Assembly: GCF_013623835.1 (NCBI RefSeq)
Contig: NZ_JABKDE010000010.1
Coordinates: forward strand, 82,744 to 146,743
Length of the DNA stretch: 64,000 nt
Source of the DNA: Brevibacterium oceani
Lineage (GTDB): Bacteria > Actinomycetota > Actinomycetes > Actinomycetales > Brevibacteriaceae
Direction: 5' to 3'
Shown: positions 49,706 to 58,091 of the stretch, piece by piece
Numbering within the stretch: position 1 is the stretch's first letter
Layout: each line of letters opens with the position of its first letter
Notes under the pieces: generated by a model
Databases searched by the model: none
The model's input: the letters and a program-made list of their open reading frames with translations, nothing else
Told to the model about the DNA's origin: nothing
Program-made: the position numbers and the translations under genes

Positions 49706-50511
49706 GCACGCACACGAACACCGCCACGAACCCAGCCCCAAACACCGCCCCAAACAACCCCACCGCAACGACCGAGCGCCACCGTCCCGAACCGCGCCCG
49801 ATCGACGAGCTCAAAGCCATCGCCGAGGCGGGGGCTCGTGAGCTCGGCGGTGACCCGGACAACGGGGTGGCCGAGGCCAACCCCGCCGACGTCATCCGCT
49901 GGATCTCGCGACACTTCGACACCGCGGCCTGTGCCGTGGCCTGCTCGATGGCCGACGCCGCCCTGCCGCACTACGTCGCCCAGTACCTGCCCGGCGTCGA
50001 CGTCCTCTTCCTCGACACCGGCTATCACTTCCCGGAGACCTACACCACCCGCAACGAGGTGGCCCGCCGCGTCGATGTCCACATCGTCGACGTCCTCCCG
50101 GAGCAGACGGTGCCCGAACAGGACGCCGAATTCGGCAAGGACCTCTTCGCCCGCGACCCCGGCCTGTGCTGTGCCCGCCGCAAGGTCGCACCCTTGAAGA
50201 AGTCGCTGGAAGGCTACGAGCTCTGGTTCACCGGGGTCCGCCGCGACGAGGCTCCGACCAGGGCGAATACCCCGCTGATCACCTTCGATGACAAGAACGG
50301 TCTGGTCAAGGTCAACCCCTTGGCTTCGTGGTCGTTCGATGACCTCCTCGACTACGCACGTGCCTTCGACGTGCCCGTCAACCCACTGCTGTCGCAGGGC
50401 TACCCGTCGATCGGATGCCAGCCCTGCACCCGCCCCGTCGCCGAGGGTGAAGACCCCCGCGCCGGCCGGTGGGCAGGAACGAACAAAACAGAATGCGGAC
50501 TCCACACATGA
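49702..50511 (+). CDS. cysH: Assimilatory adenylylsulfate (APS) reductase
   Basis: 269 residues. The PP-loop-like core VACSMADAALPHYVAQYLPG and DVLFLDTGYHFPETYTTRNE is followed by the cluster motif CCARRKVAPL (Cys156, Cys157) and SIGCQPCTRPV (Cys239, Cys242), which mark the [4Fe-4S] APS-type enzyme rather than PAPS reductase. The catalytic Cys is in the C-terminal ECGLHT (Cys265). A disordered Asn/Thr/Pro-rich N-terminus of about 30 residues precedes it. ATGA overlaps at both ends. Confidence 0.96.
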   Translation: MSTHTNTATNPAPNTAPNNPTATTERHRPEPRPIDELKAIAEAGARELGGDPDNGVAEANPADVIRWISRHFDTAACAVACSMADAALPHYVAQYLPGVDVLFLDTGYHFPETYTTRNEVARRVDVHIVDVLPEQTVPEQDAEFGKDLFARDPGLCCARRKVAPLKKSLEGYELWFTGVRRDEAPTRANTPLITFDDKNGLVKVNPLASWSFDDLLDYARAFDVPVNPLLSQGYPSIGCQPCTRPVAEGEDPRAGRWAGTNKTECGLHT

Positions 50512-51494
50512 GCATCGACCACGCACCCCGAACCCAGACCGGCCAGACAGCCCAATCAGCCCAGGCAACCGAGGCGGCCCAGACAACCCCAAACGCTGCC
50601 ACCGCCCTGTCGACCCTCGACGTCTTGGAATCCGAAGCGATCCACATCATCCGTGAGGTCGCCGCCGAGTTCGAGAAGCCCGTGCTGCTGTTCTCCGGCG
50701 GCAAGGACTCCGTGACGGTCCTCCACCTTGCGGCGAAGGCCTTCTGGCCGGCGAAGATCCCCTTCGGGCTCCTCCACGTCGACACCGGCCACAACTTTCC
50801 GGAGATCATCCGCTTCCGTGACGAGACCGCGCAGCGTTTCGGCCTCGACCTCACGGTCGCGAAGGTCCAGGATTACATCGATGACGGTCGGCTGCGCGAA
50901 CGTCCCGACGGGACCCGGAACACCCTGCAGACCCAGCCGCTGCTCGATGCGATCGCCGACGGCGGATTCGACGCCGTGTTCGGCGGGGCCCGCCGGGACG
51001 AGGACAAGGCCCGGGCGAAGGAGCGGATCCTGTCGCTGCGCGATGAGTTCGGCGGCTGGAACCCGAGCAACCAGCGCCCCGAGCTGTGGAACATCTACAA
51101 CGGCCGCCACCTGCCCGGCGAGCACGTGCGCGTGTTCCCCATCTCGAACTTCACCGAACTCGACGTGTGGAGCTACATCGCCCGGGAGAACATCGACCTG
51201 CCCGAGCTCTACTTCGCCCACGAACGCGAGGTCTTCAACCGCGACAACATGTGGTGGGCCACCGGCGAATTCTCCGTCCCCCGTGAGGACGAGGACGTCA
51301 TTCGCCGCACCGTCCGCTACCGCACCGTCGGCGACATGAGCTGCACCGGCGCCGTCGAATCCGATGCTGCCGACTTCGACTCCATCCTCGCCGAGGTGGC
51401 CGCCACCACCGTGACCGAGCGCGGTGCCACACGCGCCGACGACCGGATCTCGGCCGCGGCCATGGAAGACCGCAAGAAGGACGGATACTTCTGA
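50508..51494 (+). CDS. cysD: Sulfate adenylyltransferase subunit 2
   Basis: 328 residues. A Gln/Ala/Thr-rich N-terminal extension of about 35 residues precedes the ATP-pyrophosphatase domain: PVLLFSGGKDSVTVLHLAAK (PP-loop), HVDTGHNFPEIIRFRDETAQ, GARRDEDKARAKERILSLRD and WNIYNGRHLPGEHVRVFPIS. With CysN it makes APS from sulfate and ATP. ATG 50508 overlaps the cysH stop. The last residue block ends DDRISAAAMEDRKKDGYF, a typical CysD terminus. Confidence 0.96.
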   Translation: MSIDHAPRTQTGQTAQSAQATEAAQTTPNAATALSTLDVLESEAIHIIREVAAEFEKPVLLFSGGKDSVTVLHLAAKAFWPAKIPFGLLHVDTGHNFPEIIRFRDETAQRFGLDLTVAKVQDYIDDGRLRERPDGTRNTLQTQPLLDAIADGGFDAVFGGARRDEDKARAKERILSLRDEFGGWNPSNQRPELWNIYNGRHLPGEHVRVFPISNFTELDVWSYIARENIDLPELYFAHEREVFNRDNMWWATGEFSVPREDEDVIRRTVRYRTVGDMSCTGAVESDAADFDSILAEVAATTVTERGATRADDRISAAAMEDRKKDGYF

Positions 51495-52867
51495 TGACGA
51501 CAACCACCACCGCAGAGACTGCAACCACCCCAGAAACCACAACCCCGGAACCGACCACCGCCGTCGTGGACGCGAAGACGAAGACGCTGCTGCGCTTCGC
51601 CACCGCCGGATCCGTCGACGACGGCAAGTCCACCCTCGTCGGCCGACTCCTCCACGATGCGAAGGCGATCCTCGCCGACCAGCTCGAAGCCGTGACCGCG
51701 ACCAGCCGGGAACGCGGCTTCCTCGGCGGCGAATTCGACTTCGCCCTGCTCACCGACGGTCTGCGCGCCGAACGCGAACAGGGCATCACCATCGACGTCG
51801 CCTACCGCTACTTCGCGACCGACCGCCGCTCGTTCATCCTCGCCGACTGCCCCGGGCACGTGCAGTACACCCGGAACATGGTCACCGGGGCCACGACCGC
51901 CGATGCCGTCGTCGTCCTCATCGACGCCCGCAACCGCCCCACCGAGCAGACCCGCCGGCACCTGACCGTGGTCTCCCGGCTGGGCATCCGCCACGTCATC
52001 ATCGCCGTGAACAAGATCGACCTCCTCGACTACGATCAGACCGCGATCGAGGCCGTCGAACGGGAGGTCGCCGACATCGCCGCCGAGGTGGGGCTCGAGT
52101 CCCCGCACATCATCCCGATGTCCGCGCTGGCCGGCGACAACATCGCCACCACCTCGGACAACACCCCCTGGTACCAAGGCCCGGCGTTGCTCGACCTGCT
52201 CGAGACCCTGCCGAGCAAGGATGAGGACACCGCGGATCTCGAACCCTTCCGCCTCGACGTTCAGACCGTGCTGCGCCCCCAGGGCGGGCTCGCACCGGGA
52301 CTCGACGCCGATGATTTCCGGGACTACCGGGCCGTGGCCGGTCAGATCACCTCAGGGCGGGTCAGCCTCGGCGATGAGATCGACGTCCACCCGGCCGGGA
52401 TCCGCACGAGGGTCACCGGTATCGACACCGCCGACGGGCCGCTTCAGACCGCGGGCGCCCCACAGTCGGTGGCGCTGCGCCTGGCCGATGACATCGACAC
52501 CGCACGCGGCACCGTCATCGCCGGTGCCGGAACCCTGCCGCCGGCTCGGAAGGAACTGCGCGCCGAGGTGTTCCCCTTCACCTCCGAGGGGCTGCGCACG
52601 GGCGATCGGGTGCTGGTGAAGACCGGGACGACGACCGTCAAGGGCATCGTCACGATCGAGACCAAACGCAACCTCGCCACAGCGCAGACGGAGGCCGCCG
52701 AGGTGCTCGCCGGCAACGACATCGGCCAGGCCACGGTGAAGCTCTCGGCCGAACTGCCGGTCGCGGACTTCCGCGCACACGGTTCGGCCGGGGCGTTCGT
52801 CATCATCGACCCGCAGTCGGGAAATACGCTCGCGGCAGGCATCCACACCCCCGAGGAGACCGCATGA
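51494..52867 (+). CDS. cysN: Sulfate adenylyltransferase subunit 1 (GTPase)
   Basis: 457 residues. GTPase motifs: G1 GSVDDGKSTLVGRLLHDAK, G3 DCPGHVQYTRNM, G4 NKIDL; EF-Tu-like beta-barrel domains follow (about 250-450). GTP hydrolysis drives APS formation by CysD. No APS-kinase (CysC) domain is fused at the C-terminus, matching an APS-reducing pathway that does not need PAPS. It overlaps cysD by one base (TGATG) and cobA by four. Confidence 0.96.
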   Translation: MTTTTTAETATTPETTTPEPTTAVVDAKTKTLLRFATAGSVDDGKSTLVGRLLHDAKAILADQLEAVTATSRERGFLGGEFDFALLTDGLRAEREQGITIDVAYRYFATDRRSFILADCPGHVQYTRNMVTGATTADAVVVLIDARNRPTEQTRRHLTVVSRLGIRHVIIAVNKIDLLDYDQTAIEAVEREVADIAAEVGLESPHIIPMSALAGDNIATTSDNTPWYQGPALLDLLETLPSKDEDTADLEPFRLDVQTVLRPQGGLAPGLDADDFRDYRAVAGQITSGRVSLGDEIDVHPAGIRTRVTGIDTADGPLQTAGAPQSVALRLADDIDTARGTVIAGAGTLPPARKELRAEVFPFTSEGLRTGDRVLVKTGTTTVKGIVTIETKRNLATAQTEAAEVLAGNDIGQATVKLSAELPVADFRAHGSAGAFVIIDPQSGNTLAAGIHTPEETA

Positions 52868-53664
52868 GTCTCTTTCCCACCCAAGTCGCGGGCAGTGTGC
52901 TGCTCGTCGGTGCCGGACCCGGCGACCTCGGGCTGCTCACCGTCACCGGTCTGCGCGCCTTGGAGCGGGCCGATGTCATCGTGGCCGACCGCCTCGGCGC
53001 GCGTGCGATCATCGATCAGCTCGCCGAGGATCGGGGCGCACCCCTGGATGCCGAGATCATCGATGTCGGCAAACAGCCGGGCCACCACCCGGTGCCGCAG
53101 TCGAGGATCAACGAGATCCTCATCGAACAGGCGAGACTCGGCCGCCGCGTCGTCCGCCTCAAGGGCGGGGACCCCTTCGTCTTCGGGCGTGGGGGAGAAG
53201 AGGTCTTCGCTTGCCGTGAGGCCGGCATCGACACCCAAGTCGTGCCCGGAGTGACGAGTGCGAACTCGGTTCCCGCGCTCGCGGGGATCCCCCTGACCCA
53301 TCGGGGCGTGGCCACCGCGTACACCGTGGTCACCGGGCACGATCAGATCGAGCAGATCGGCGGGGGACGCGACCACACGGTCGTCGTGCTCATGGGCATC
53401 GGCACCCTCGTCCACTCGGCGGGAGTGCTCGCTCGCGGTGAACGCGGCAGCGACTGCCCCGTCGCGATCATCGAGGACGGGTACGGTGCGAACCAGCGGG
53501 TGACGATCGGCACGCTCGGCACGATCGCCTTCCACGCCGCACGTCGCAGCGTGCGCTCACCTGCCATCGTCGTCATCGGCGACGTCGTCACCCACAGCCC
53601 CTACGCCGCCGGCGCTTTCGACGCCGCGGTCAAACCAGAACCGAAGCTGGCAAGGAACCCATGA
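52864..53664 (+). CDS. cobA: Uroporphyrinogen-III C-methyltransferase
   Basis: 266 residues, methylating uroporphyrinogen III twice with SAM to precorrin-2. SUMT motifs: VLLVGAGPGDLGLLTVTGL, RVVRLKGGDPFVFGRGGEEV, VVPGVTSANSVPALAGIPLT and MGIGTL. No CysG-type dehydrogenase domain is fused, so precorrin-2 oxidation must be done by another protein. It serves the siroheme of Sir together with CbiX. Coupled at both ends by ATGA. Confidence 0.95.
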   Translation: MSLFPTQVAGSVLLVGAGPGDLGLLTVTGLRALERADVIVADRLGARAIIDQLAEDRGAPLDAEIIDVGKQPGHHPVPQSRINEILIEQARLGRRVVRLKGGDPFVFGRGGEEVFACREAGIDTQVVPGVTSANSVPALAGIPLTHRGVATAYTVVTGHDQIEQIGGGRDHTVVVLMGIGTLVHSAGVLARGERGSDCPVAIIEDGYGANQRVTIGTLGTIAFHAARRSVRSPAIVVIGDVVTHSPYAAGAFDAAVKPEPKLARNP

Positions 53665-53987
53665 CCTACATCATCGCTCAGCCCTGCGTCGACGTGAAGG
53701 ACCGCGCCTGCATCGAGGAATGCCCGGTCGACTGCATCTACGAGGGCAAACGCTCCCTGTACATCCACCCCGAGGAATGCGTCGACTGCGGAGCATGCGA
53801 ACCCGTGTGCCCGGTCGAGGCGATCTTCTACGAAGACGATGTGCCCGATGAGTGGGAGGACTACCACGCGGCGAACGTCGACTTCTTCGACGACATCGGC
53901 TCCCCGGGCGGGGCTGCCGCGCACGGGGTCATCGACAAAGACCATCCCTTCATCGCGGCTCTGCCTCCGCAGAACACCGACGACTGA
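53661..53987 (+). CDS. fdxA: Seven-iron ferredoxin
   Basis: 108 residues with the FdxA pattern: TYIIAQPCVDVKDRACIEEC, PVDCIYEGKRSLYIHPEECV, DCGACEPVCPVEAIFYEDDV. The Cys spacing gives one [3Fe-4S] and one [4Fe-4S] cluster. An acidic C-terminal tail follows. Its location between cobA and fprA suggests it carries electrons from FprA to Sir and perhaps CysH. Confidence 0.95.
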   Translation: MTYIIAQPCVDVKDRACIEECPVDCIYEGKRSLYIHPEECVDCGACEPVCPVEAIFYEDDVPDEWEDYHAANVDFFDDIGSPGGAAAHGVIDKDHPFIAALPPQNTDD

Positions 53988-54051
53988 CGAACTCAGACAA
54001 CCGACGAACTCAGACGACTGACGACCACCGACGACTGATCGAGGAACACCC

Positions 54052-55458
54052 ATGACGACACCACTGAGAGTGGCCATCATCGGCGCCGGACCCGCCGGCA
54101 TCTACGCCGCGGACCTGCTGACGAAGGCCGAACACGACCTGAGCTTAAGCATCGACCTGTTCGAGCGTCTGCCCTCACCTTTCGGGCTCGTCCGCTACGG
54201 CGTGGCTCCGGACCATCCGCGGATCAAGGGCATCATCAATGCGCTGATCAAGGTCCTCGACCGCGGGGACATCCGCCTGTTCAGCAACGTCGAGTACGGG
54301 GCGGACATCAGCCTCGGCGAACTCACCGATCGCTACGATGCGGTGATCTTCTCCACCGGCTGCTTCGTCGATGCACCGCTCGAGCTGCCGGGCATCGACC
54401 TGCCCGGATCGTATGGGGCCGCAGACTTCGTCAACTGGTATGACTCGCATCCGGATGTGCCGCAGACGTGGCCGTTGGATGCGGAGAAGGTCGCCGTGCT
54501 CGGCAACGGCAACGTCGCGCTCGACGTGGCCCGGGTGCTCGCGAAGCAGGCTGATGACCTGCACACCACGGAGATCCCCGACCACGTCTACGAGGGGCTG
54601 AAGTCCTCCGCCGTCACCGATGTCCACGTGTTCGGTCGCAGGGGTCCCGCGCAGGCGAAGTTCACGCCGTTGGAGCTGCGTGAGCTCGGGCAGGTCGCCG
54701 ATGTCGACATCATCGTCTACCCCGAGGACTACGAGTTCGACCAGGGTTCGCTCGAGGCGATCGAATCGAGCAACCAGGTCAAGCAGGTGACGAAGACGCT
54801 CACTGACTTCGCGATGCGCGAGGAGACGGGAGCGAAGCGGCGGCTGCACCTGCACTTCCTCCACGCACCGGTCGCCGTCCTCGGCGAGGAGAAGGTGACG
54901 GGGCTGCGCACGGAACGTCAGGAACTCGACGGCACCGGTGGAGTCACCGGGACCGGCGATTTCCACGACTGGGACATCGACGCCGTCTACCGGGCGGTCG
55001 GCTATGCGGGCACCAAGTTGCCGCAGCTGCCCTTCGACGAGGCCAAGCGCGTCATCCCCAATCATGAGGGTCGCGTCGTCGACACCGACGATCAGAAGCA
55101 GGCCGCCGAGGCGGACGTCATCCCCGGCGTGTATGCGACCGGGTGGATCAAGCGCGGCCCGGTGGGGCTCATCGGGCACACGAAGGGGGATGCCCTGGAG
55201 ACGATCGGGCACCTCCTGACCGATCAGGCCGCCGGTGCGCTGACCGAACCGGTGTATCCGGGTCAGGAGTCGATCGTCGAACTCCTCGAGTCCAAGGGCG
55301 TCGACTTCGCGGACTGGGAGGGCTATCACCGGCTCGAGGCCGCGGAGAAGGCGCTCGGCGAGGCTGAGGGGCGTGAGCGTGTGAAGCTCGCAACCCGTGC
55401 GGCCATGCTCGCTGAGGCGCGCGCCCACCTGACCGCGGAGGCGAACGCCGGGAGCTGA
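54052..55458 (+). CDS. fprA: Ferredoxin-NADP+ reductase (FprA, adrenodoxin reductase type)
   Basis: 468 residues with FAD fold VAIIGAGPAGIYAADLLTK, SPFGLVRYGVAPDHPRIKGI, NADP fold VAVLGNGNVALDVARVLAKQ, and VYATGWIKRGPVGLIGHTKG with the C-terminal FAD loop. It reduces ferredoxin with NADPH, here probably FdxA for sulfite reduction. It is the last gene of the sir operon, 64 bp after fdxA. The last 58 bp of the gene recur at 61867-61924, so this gene end marks the left boundary of a probable insertion. An in-phase CGAACTCAGAC-type direct repeat sits in the short spacer before the ATG. Confidence 0.95.
   Translation: MTTPLRVAIIGAGPAGIYAADLLTKAEHDLSLSIDLFERLPSPFGLVRYGVAPDHPRIKGIINALIKVLDRGDIRLFSNVEYGADISLGELTDRYDAVIFSTGCFVDAPLELPGIDLPGSYGAADFVNWYDSHPDVPQTWPLDAEKVAVLGNGNVALDVARVLAKQADDLHTTEIPDHVYEGLKSSAVTDVHVFGRRGPAQAKFTPLELRELGQVADVDIIVYPEDYEFDQGSLEAIESSNQVKQVTKTLTDFAMREETGAKRRLHLHFLHAPVAVLGEEKVTGLRTERQELDGTGGVTGTGDFHDWDIDAVYRAVGYAGTKLPQLPFDEAKRVIPNHEGRVVDTDDQKQAAEADVIPGVYATGWIKRGPVGLIGHTKGDALETIGHLLTDQAAGALTEPVYPGQESIVELLESKGVDFADWEGYHRLEAAEKALGEAEGRERVKLATRAAMLAEARAHLTAEANAGS
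55401..55458 (+). repeat. Left copy of a 58-bp direct repeat (3' end of fprA)
   Basis: Begins GGCCATGCTCGC and ends with the fprA stop GGGAGCTGA. It matches 61867-61924 at 55 of 58 positions. Mismatches are 55413 (T/C), 55415 (A/G) and 55440 (G/C). Flanking bases differ, so the match is confined to this block. Confidence 0.92.
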
Positions 55459-55626
55459 TCAACCGTCCGTGTTCGGAGAGAGTCCGTGAAAGTAGCTTTC
55501 GGCCCGGAATGTCCTCGCCGGTGCGAGCAAACGTGATCAGTGGATATGGAAGTTGTCAAAGACTCATCTTCGGACTAAATCGCGGGGCATCGCGTAGGAA
55601 GGGCCGCGGACACTGCTGCAGCGGCA

Positions 55627-55667
55627 CCGGAGACCGACGATTGCAAGAATCTGGTGTCGGTCTCCGG
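55627..55667 (+). terminator. Hairpin downstream of fprA
   Basis: Perfect 12-bp stem CCGGAGACCGAC/GTCGGTCTCCGG with a 17-base loop, 170 bp after the fprA stop. The rest of the 298-bp spacer to the next gene (55459-55756) shows no ORF or other signal. Confidence 0.6.
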
Positions 55668-55756
55668 CACGGACGCTCGATCCATACTCGGCTAGTTCAA
55701 GAATCTTCTTTTACGCCCGATCGGCGACGGAATTTCAACCGAATTCCGTATTTGCG

Positions 55757-56380
55757 CTAGTGACGTATCACCGACTTCGGAGCTTGTTTGATGGCGGTCA
55801 ATGTCGTGATTTCACCAAGCGTAGAGTACTTTGGGCCGCCGATTCGTGCGATCGGATTGAGGTTTGCGGTGTCGATCTTGCCATTCTCGTAAAGATGCTC
55901 TTCGACATGGAAGGCAAGCACTTCTCCGACGACGAACTCTGCCCCGGTGTCGCCGTAACCGGTGGTGCTGTGGAATCGGCACTCCATGGCGAGAGGGATG
56001 TCTCGGAGCCTCGGCACGCTCACATGTGTCGACGGCACGGTCCTCAAGCCCAAGGTGTCGACCTCGCTGATCTCAGCAGGAAACTCCTTGGCGCTGGTAT
56101 GCACTGCCTCGGTGAATGCTGCAGTGGGAATGTGGACCACATATTCTCCGGAGACAGCGATATTGCTGCGAGTGTCTTTGGGCACACCATTCTTACGGCC
56201 CATGTTGATTCCTACCATTGGTGGTTTGTTCGAGACGAAGGTGAAACAGCTGAACGGCGCAAGGTTTTTCAAGCCCTCCGCCGAGGTCGTCAGCACCCAT
56301 GCAATAGGGCGCGGAACGACTACCCCGGACAGCAATCTATAAGTTTCCTCCGGCGACAGAGATGTCGATTCAATCCTCAT
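55757..56380 (-). CDS. Flavin reductase-like domain protein
   Basis: 207 residues with the FMN-binding split-barrel pattern of flavin reductase-like and flavoredoxin-like proteins: VVVPRPIAWVLTTSAEGLKN, APFSCFTFVSNKPPMVGINM, HIPTAAFTEAVHTSAKEFPA and GEVLAFHVEEHLYENGKID. It may reduce flavin for a partner oxygenase, but none is encoded nearby. Third gene of the dapA-like/rraA-like/flavin reductase unit, joined by ATGA. Confidence 0.85.
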   Translation of the reverse strand: MRIESTSLSPEETYRLLSGVVVPRPIAWVLTTSAEGLKNLAPFSCFTFVSNKPPMVGINMGRKNGVPKDTRSNIAVSGEYVVHIPTAAFTEAVHTSAKEFPAEISEVDTLGLRTVPSTHVSVPRLRDIPLAMECRFHSTTGYGDTGAEFVVGEVLAFHVEEHLYENGKIDTANLNPIARIGGPKYSTLGEITTLTAIKQAPKSVIRH

Positions 56381-57081
56381 CTTTCGATCCTCTGACCGGC
56401 GAATTCCGCTCTCACCTTCGCTGAGGGAGGGTAGATGCCATGCAATGGAGCGCCATTCCTGATCTTCTCAGCGAGAAACTCTTCGAGCATTTCCTGCTCA
56501 TTTGCATCTTGCGCCACCTCATCAGCACAGTGCGCGGGCACGACGATGACGCCATCGGCGTCACCAACGATGATGTCACCGGGGTAGACCGCAGTATCAC
56601 CGCAGCCGATGGGTACATCCTGTTCGACAACACGAAGGTGGTTGCGGCTGACATTAGCGGTGGAACCGACACTGAAACTCGGCAGCCCCGCCTTTCGAAT
56701 ACCATCCGCATCGCGTAGGCACCCATCCGTGACGATTCCGGCAGCACCCTTGAACTTGAGCCGTTCAATGAGGATGTCTCCTCCAGTTGCCGTGCGTCGG
56801 TCCCGACGGGCGTCGATGACTAGAACGGCTCCCCGCGGAACGGACTCAACGACCGCGAACAGACTGAGGCCGGATTCGGGCGTGGTTCCGGGCCACAGTC
56901 CTTCGGTATCCTCACGGGCAGGAATCGTGCGCATCGTCCACGCCGCGCCGACAAGCTTTTGGTCGTCAACGACGGGACCGACGCCCTGGACGAGCTGATC
57001 TCGATACCCCCGCTTGAGAAGCTGGCTCGCTACTGTTGTCGTCCCAGTCCGGCAGAAGGCTGAGTAGGTTGCTTCGCTCAT
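56377..57081 (-). CDS. RraA-like aldolase/lyase family protein
   Basis: 234 residues of the RraA/HMG-CHA aldolase superfamily. Marks: GVGPVVDDQKLVGAAWTMRT, ESVPRGAVLVIDARRDRRTA, GAAGIVTDGCLRDADGIRKA with the metal-binding Arg-Asp pair, and YPGDIIVGDADGVIVVPAHC. Relatives cleave 4-hydroxy-4-methyl-2-oxoglutarate or 4-carboxy-4-hydroxy-2-oxoadipate, or decarboxylate oxaloacetate. The start overlaps the dapA-like stop (ATGA at 57081); ATG 57087 is possible. Its partner amidohydrolase gene lies in the same island. Confidence 0.87.
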   Translation of the reverse strand: MSEATYSAFCRTGTTTVASQLLKRGYRDQLVQGVGPVVDDQKLVGAAWTMRTIPAREDTEGLWPGTTPESGLSLFAVVESVPRGAVLVIDARRDRRTATGGDILIERLKFKGAAGIVTDGCLRDADGIRKAGLPSFSVGSTANVSRNHLRVVEQDVPIGCGDTAVYPGDIIVGDADGVIVVPAHCADEVAQDANEQEMLEEFLAEKIRNGAPLHGIYPPSAKVRAEFAGQRIER

Positions 57082-57986
57082 GCCCATGCTTGTCGTCCGT
57101 CCAGTAGGTTCCACGTCTGGGCGGCTGCGGCAACAGTCGTTTGGCCTGATTCCGACAGTGGAATGAGCGGAGGCCGAACAGTCGGGTTGATTTTGCCCAC
57201 CCTGCCGAGCAGCCACTTGACCGCTGTCGGGTTGGTTTCAGTCAGTACGACATCATTGAGTTCGAGGAGTTTATAGTGCAATGCTCGGGCTGTCCTCCAG
57301 TCGCCCGCTTCGAACACGTCATAGAGTTCCGCGATTTCTCTCGGTACCAAGTTGGCGGTGACGCTGATGAAGCCGGCGCCGCCGATAGCAAGAATGGGGA
57401 AGCAGAGTGCTTCGAGCCCAGAGAAGAGAAGGAAATCCTCGCCGCATGCCTGCATGACGAAGTTGGCGTGTGAGAAGTTGGGGCTCGCTTCTTTCATGCC
57501 GATGATATTGGGATGGTCGCGATAGAGGCGTCCGACAGTCTCAGGGGAGATCTCGACGCCGGTTCGCGAGGGGATGTTGTAAAGCAGAATCGAGATGTCC
57601 ACCGACTCGGCTATTCGGGAGTACCACTCGTAGAGCCCGGCCTGCGTCGGCCTGGAATAATACGGAACGATAACGAGGGCAGCATCGGCATCTACCTCGG
57701 CGGCCTTCTTCGTCAGTTCAATTGTCTCTGGTAGTTGGTGTGTGCCTGTGCCAGGAACGAACGGCACCCGCCCAGCGACTGCAGAGGCAGACGCTTCGAT
57801 CATTTCCAATCGTTCGGCGAGGACAAGGGACCCAGGTTCCCCTGTAGTCCCGGTTACTGAGATCCCGTGAGATCCGGATTCCACTTGTTCTTCGACGAGC
57901 GCACTCAGCGCCCCATAGTCGATCGACTGGTCATCGTTGAACGGTGTCACGAGAGGGACGATTGAACCTCGGAGCGAAGGGGTCAT
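57078..57986 (-). CDS. DapA/DHDPS family class I aldolase or lyase
   Basis: 302 residues, TIM-barrel family of dihydrodipicolinate synthase, N-acetylneuraminate lyase and KDG aldolase. Visible: GISVTGTTGEPGSLVLAERL (GTTGE), ALVIVPYYSRPTQAGLYEWY with the conserved Tyr, YNIPSRTGVEIS, and the Schiff-base Lys in NIIGMKEASPNF. The catabolic setting and lack of lysine genes argue for a 2-oxo-acid aldolase rather than DapA itself. ATG 57986 has GAGGC 6 bp upstream. First gene of a three-gene unit divergent from LysR. Confidence 0.9.
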   Translation of the reverse strand: MTPSLRGSIVPLVTPFNDDQSIDYGALSALVEEQVESGSHGISVTGTTGEPGSLVLAERLEMIEASASAVAGRVPFVPGTGTHQLPETIELTKKAAEVDADAALVIVPYYSRPTQAGLYEWYSRIAESVDISILLYNIPSRTGVEISPETVGRLYRDHPNIIGMKEASPNFSHANFVMQACGEDFLLFSGLEALCFPILAIGGAGFISVTANLVPREIAELYDVFEAGDWRTARALHYKLLELNDVVLTETNPTAVKWLLGRVGKINPTVRPPLIPLSESGQTTVAAAAQTWNLLDGRQAWA

Positions 57987-58015
57987 AGGTGCCTCATTTC
58001 CTGAATGAATGTATT

Positions 58016-58047
58016 TTTGCGACTTCTTCAACGTAAGGGGTCGCAAA
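58016..58047. promoter_or_regulatory. Inverted repeat in the LysR divergent spacer
   Basis: TTTGCGAC (58016-58023) and GTCGCAAA (58040-58047) form perfect 8-bp arms with a 16-base spacer. Its place between the dapA-like and lysR genes suggests the LysR recognition site. A second weaker pair, ATCAA/TTGAT, lies at about 58053-58078. Confidence 0.55.
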
Positions 58048-58091
58048 CGGAGCATCAAGCAAACTCTGACCACTATTGATAAAATTCGGGA

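Noticed and set aside
57078..57986. Lysine-biosynthesis DapA
   Set aside because: The family signature fits, but the neighbours are catabolic and LysR-controlled, so a 2-oxo-acid aldolase/lyase is more likely.
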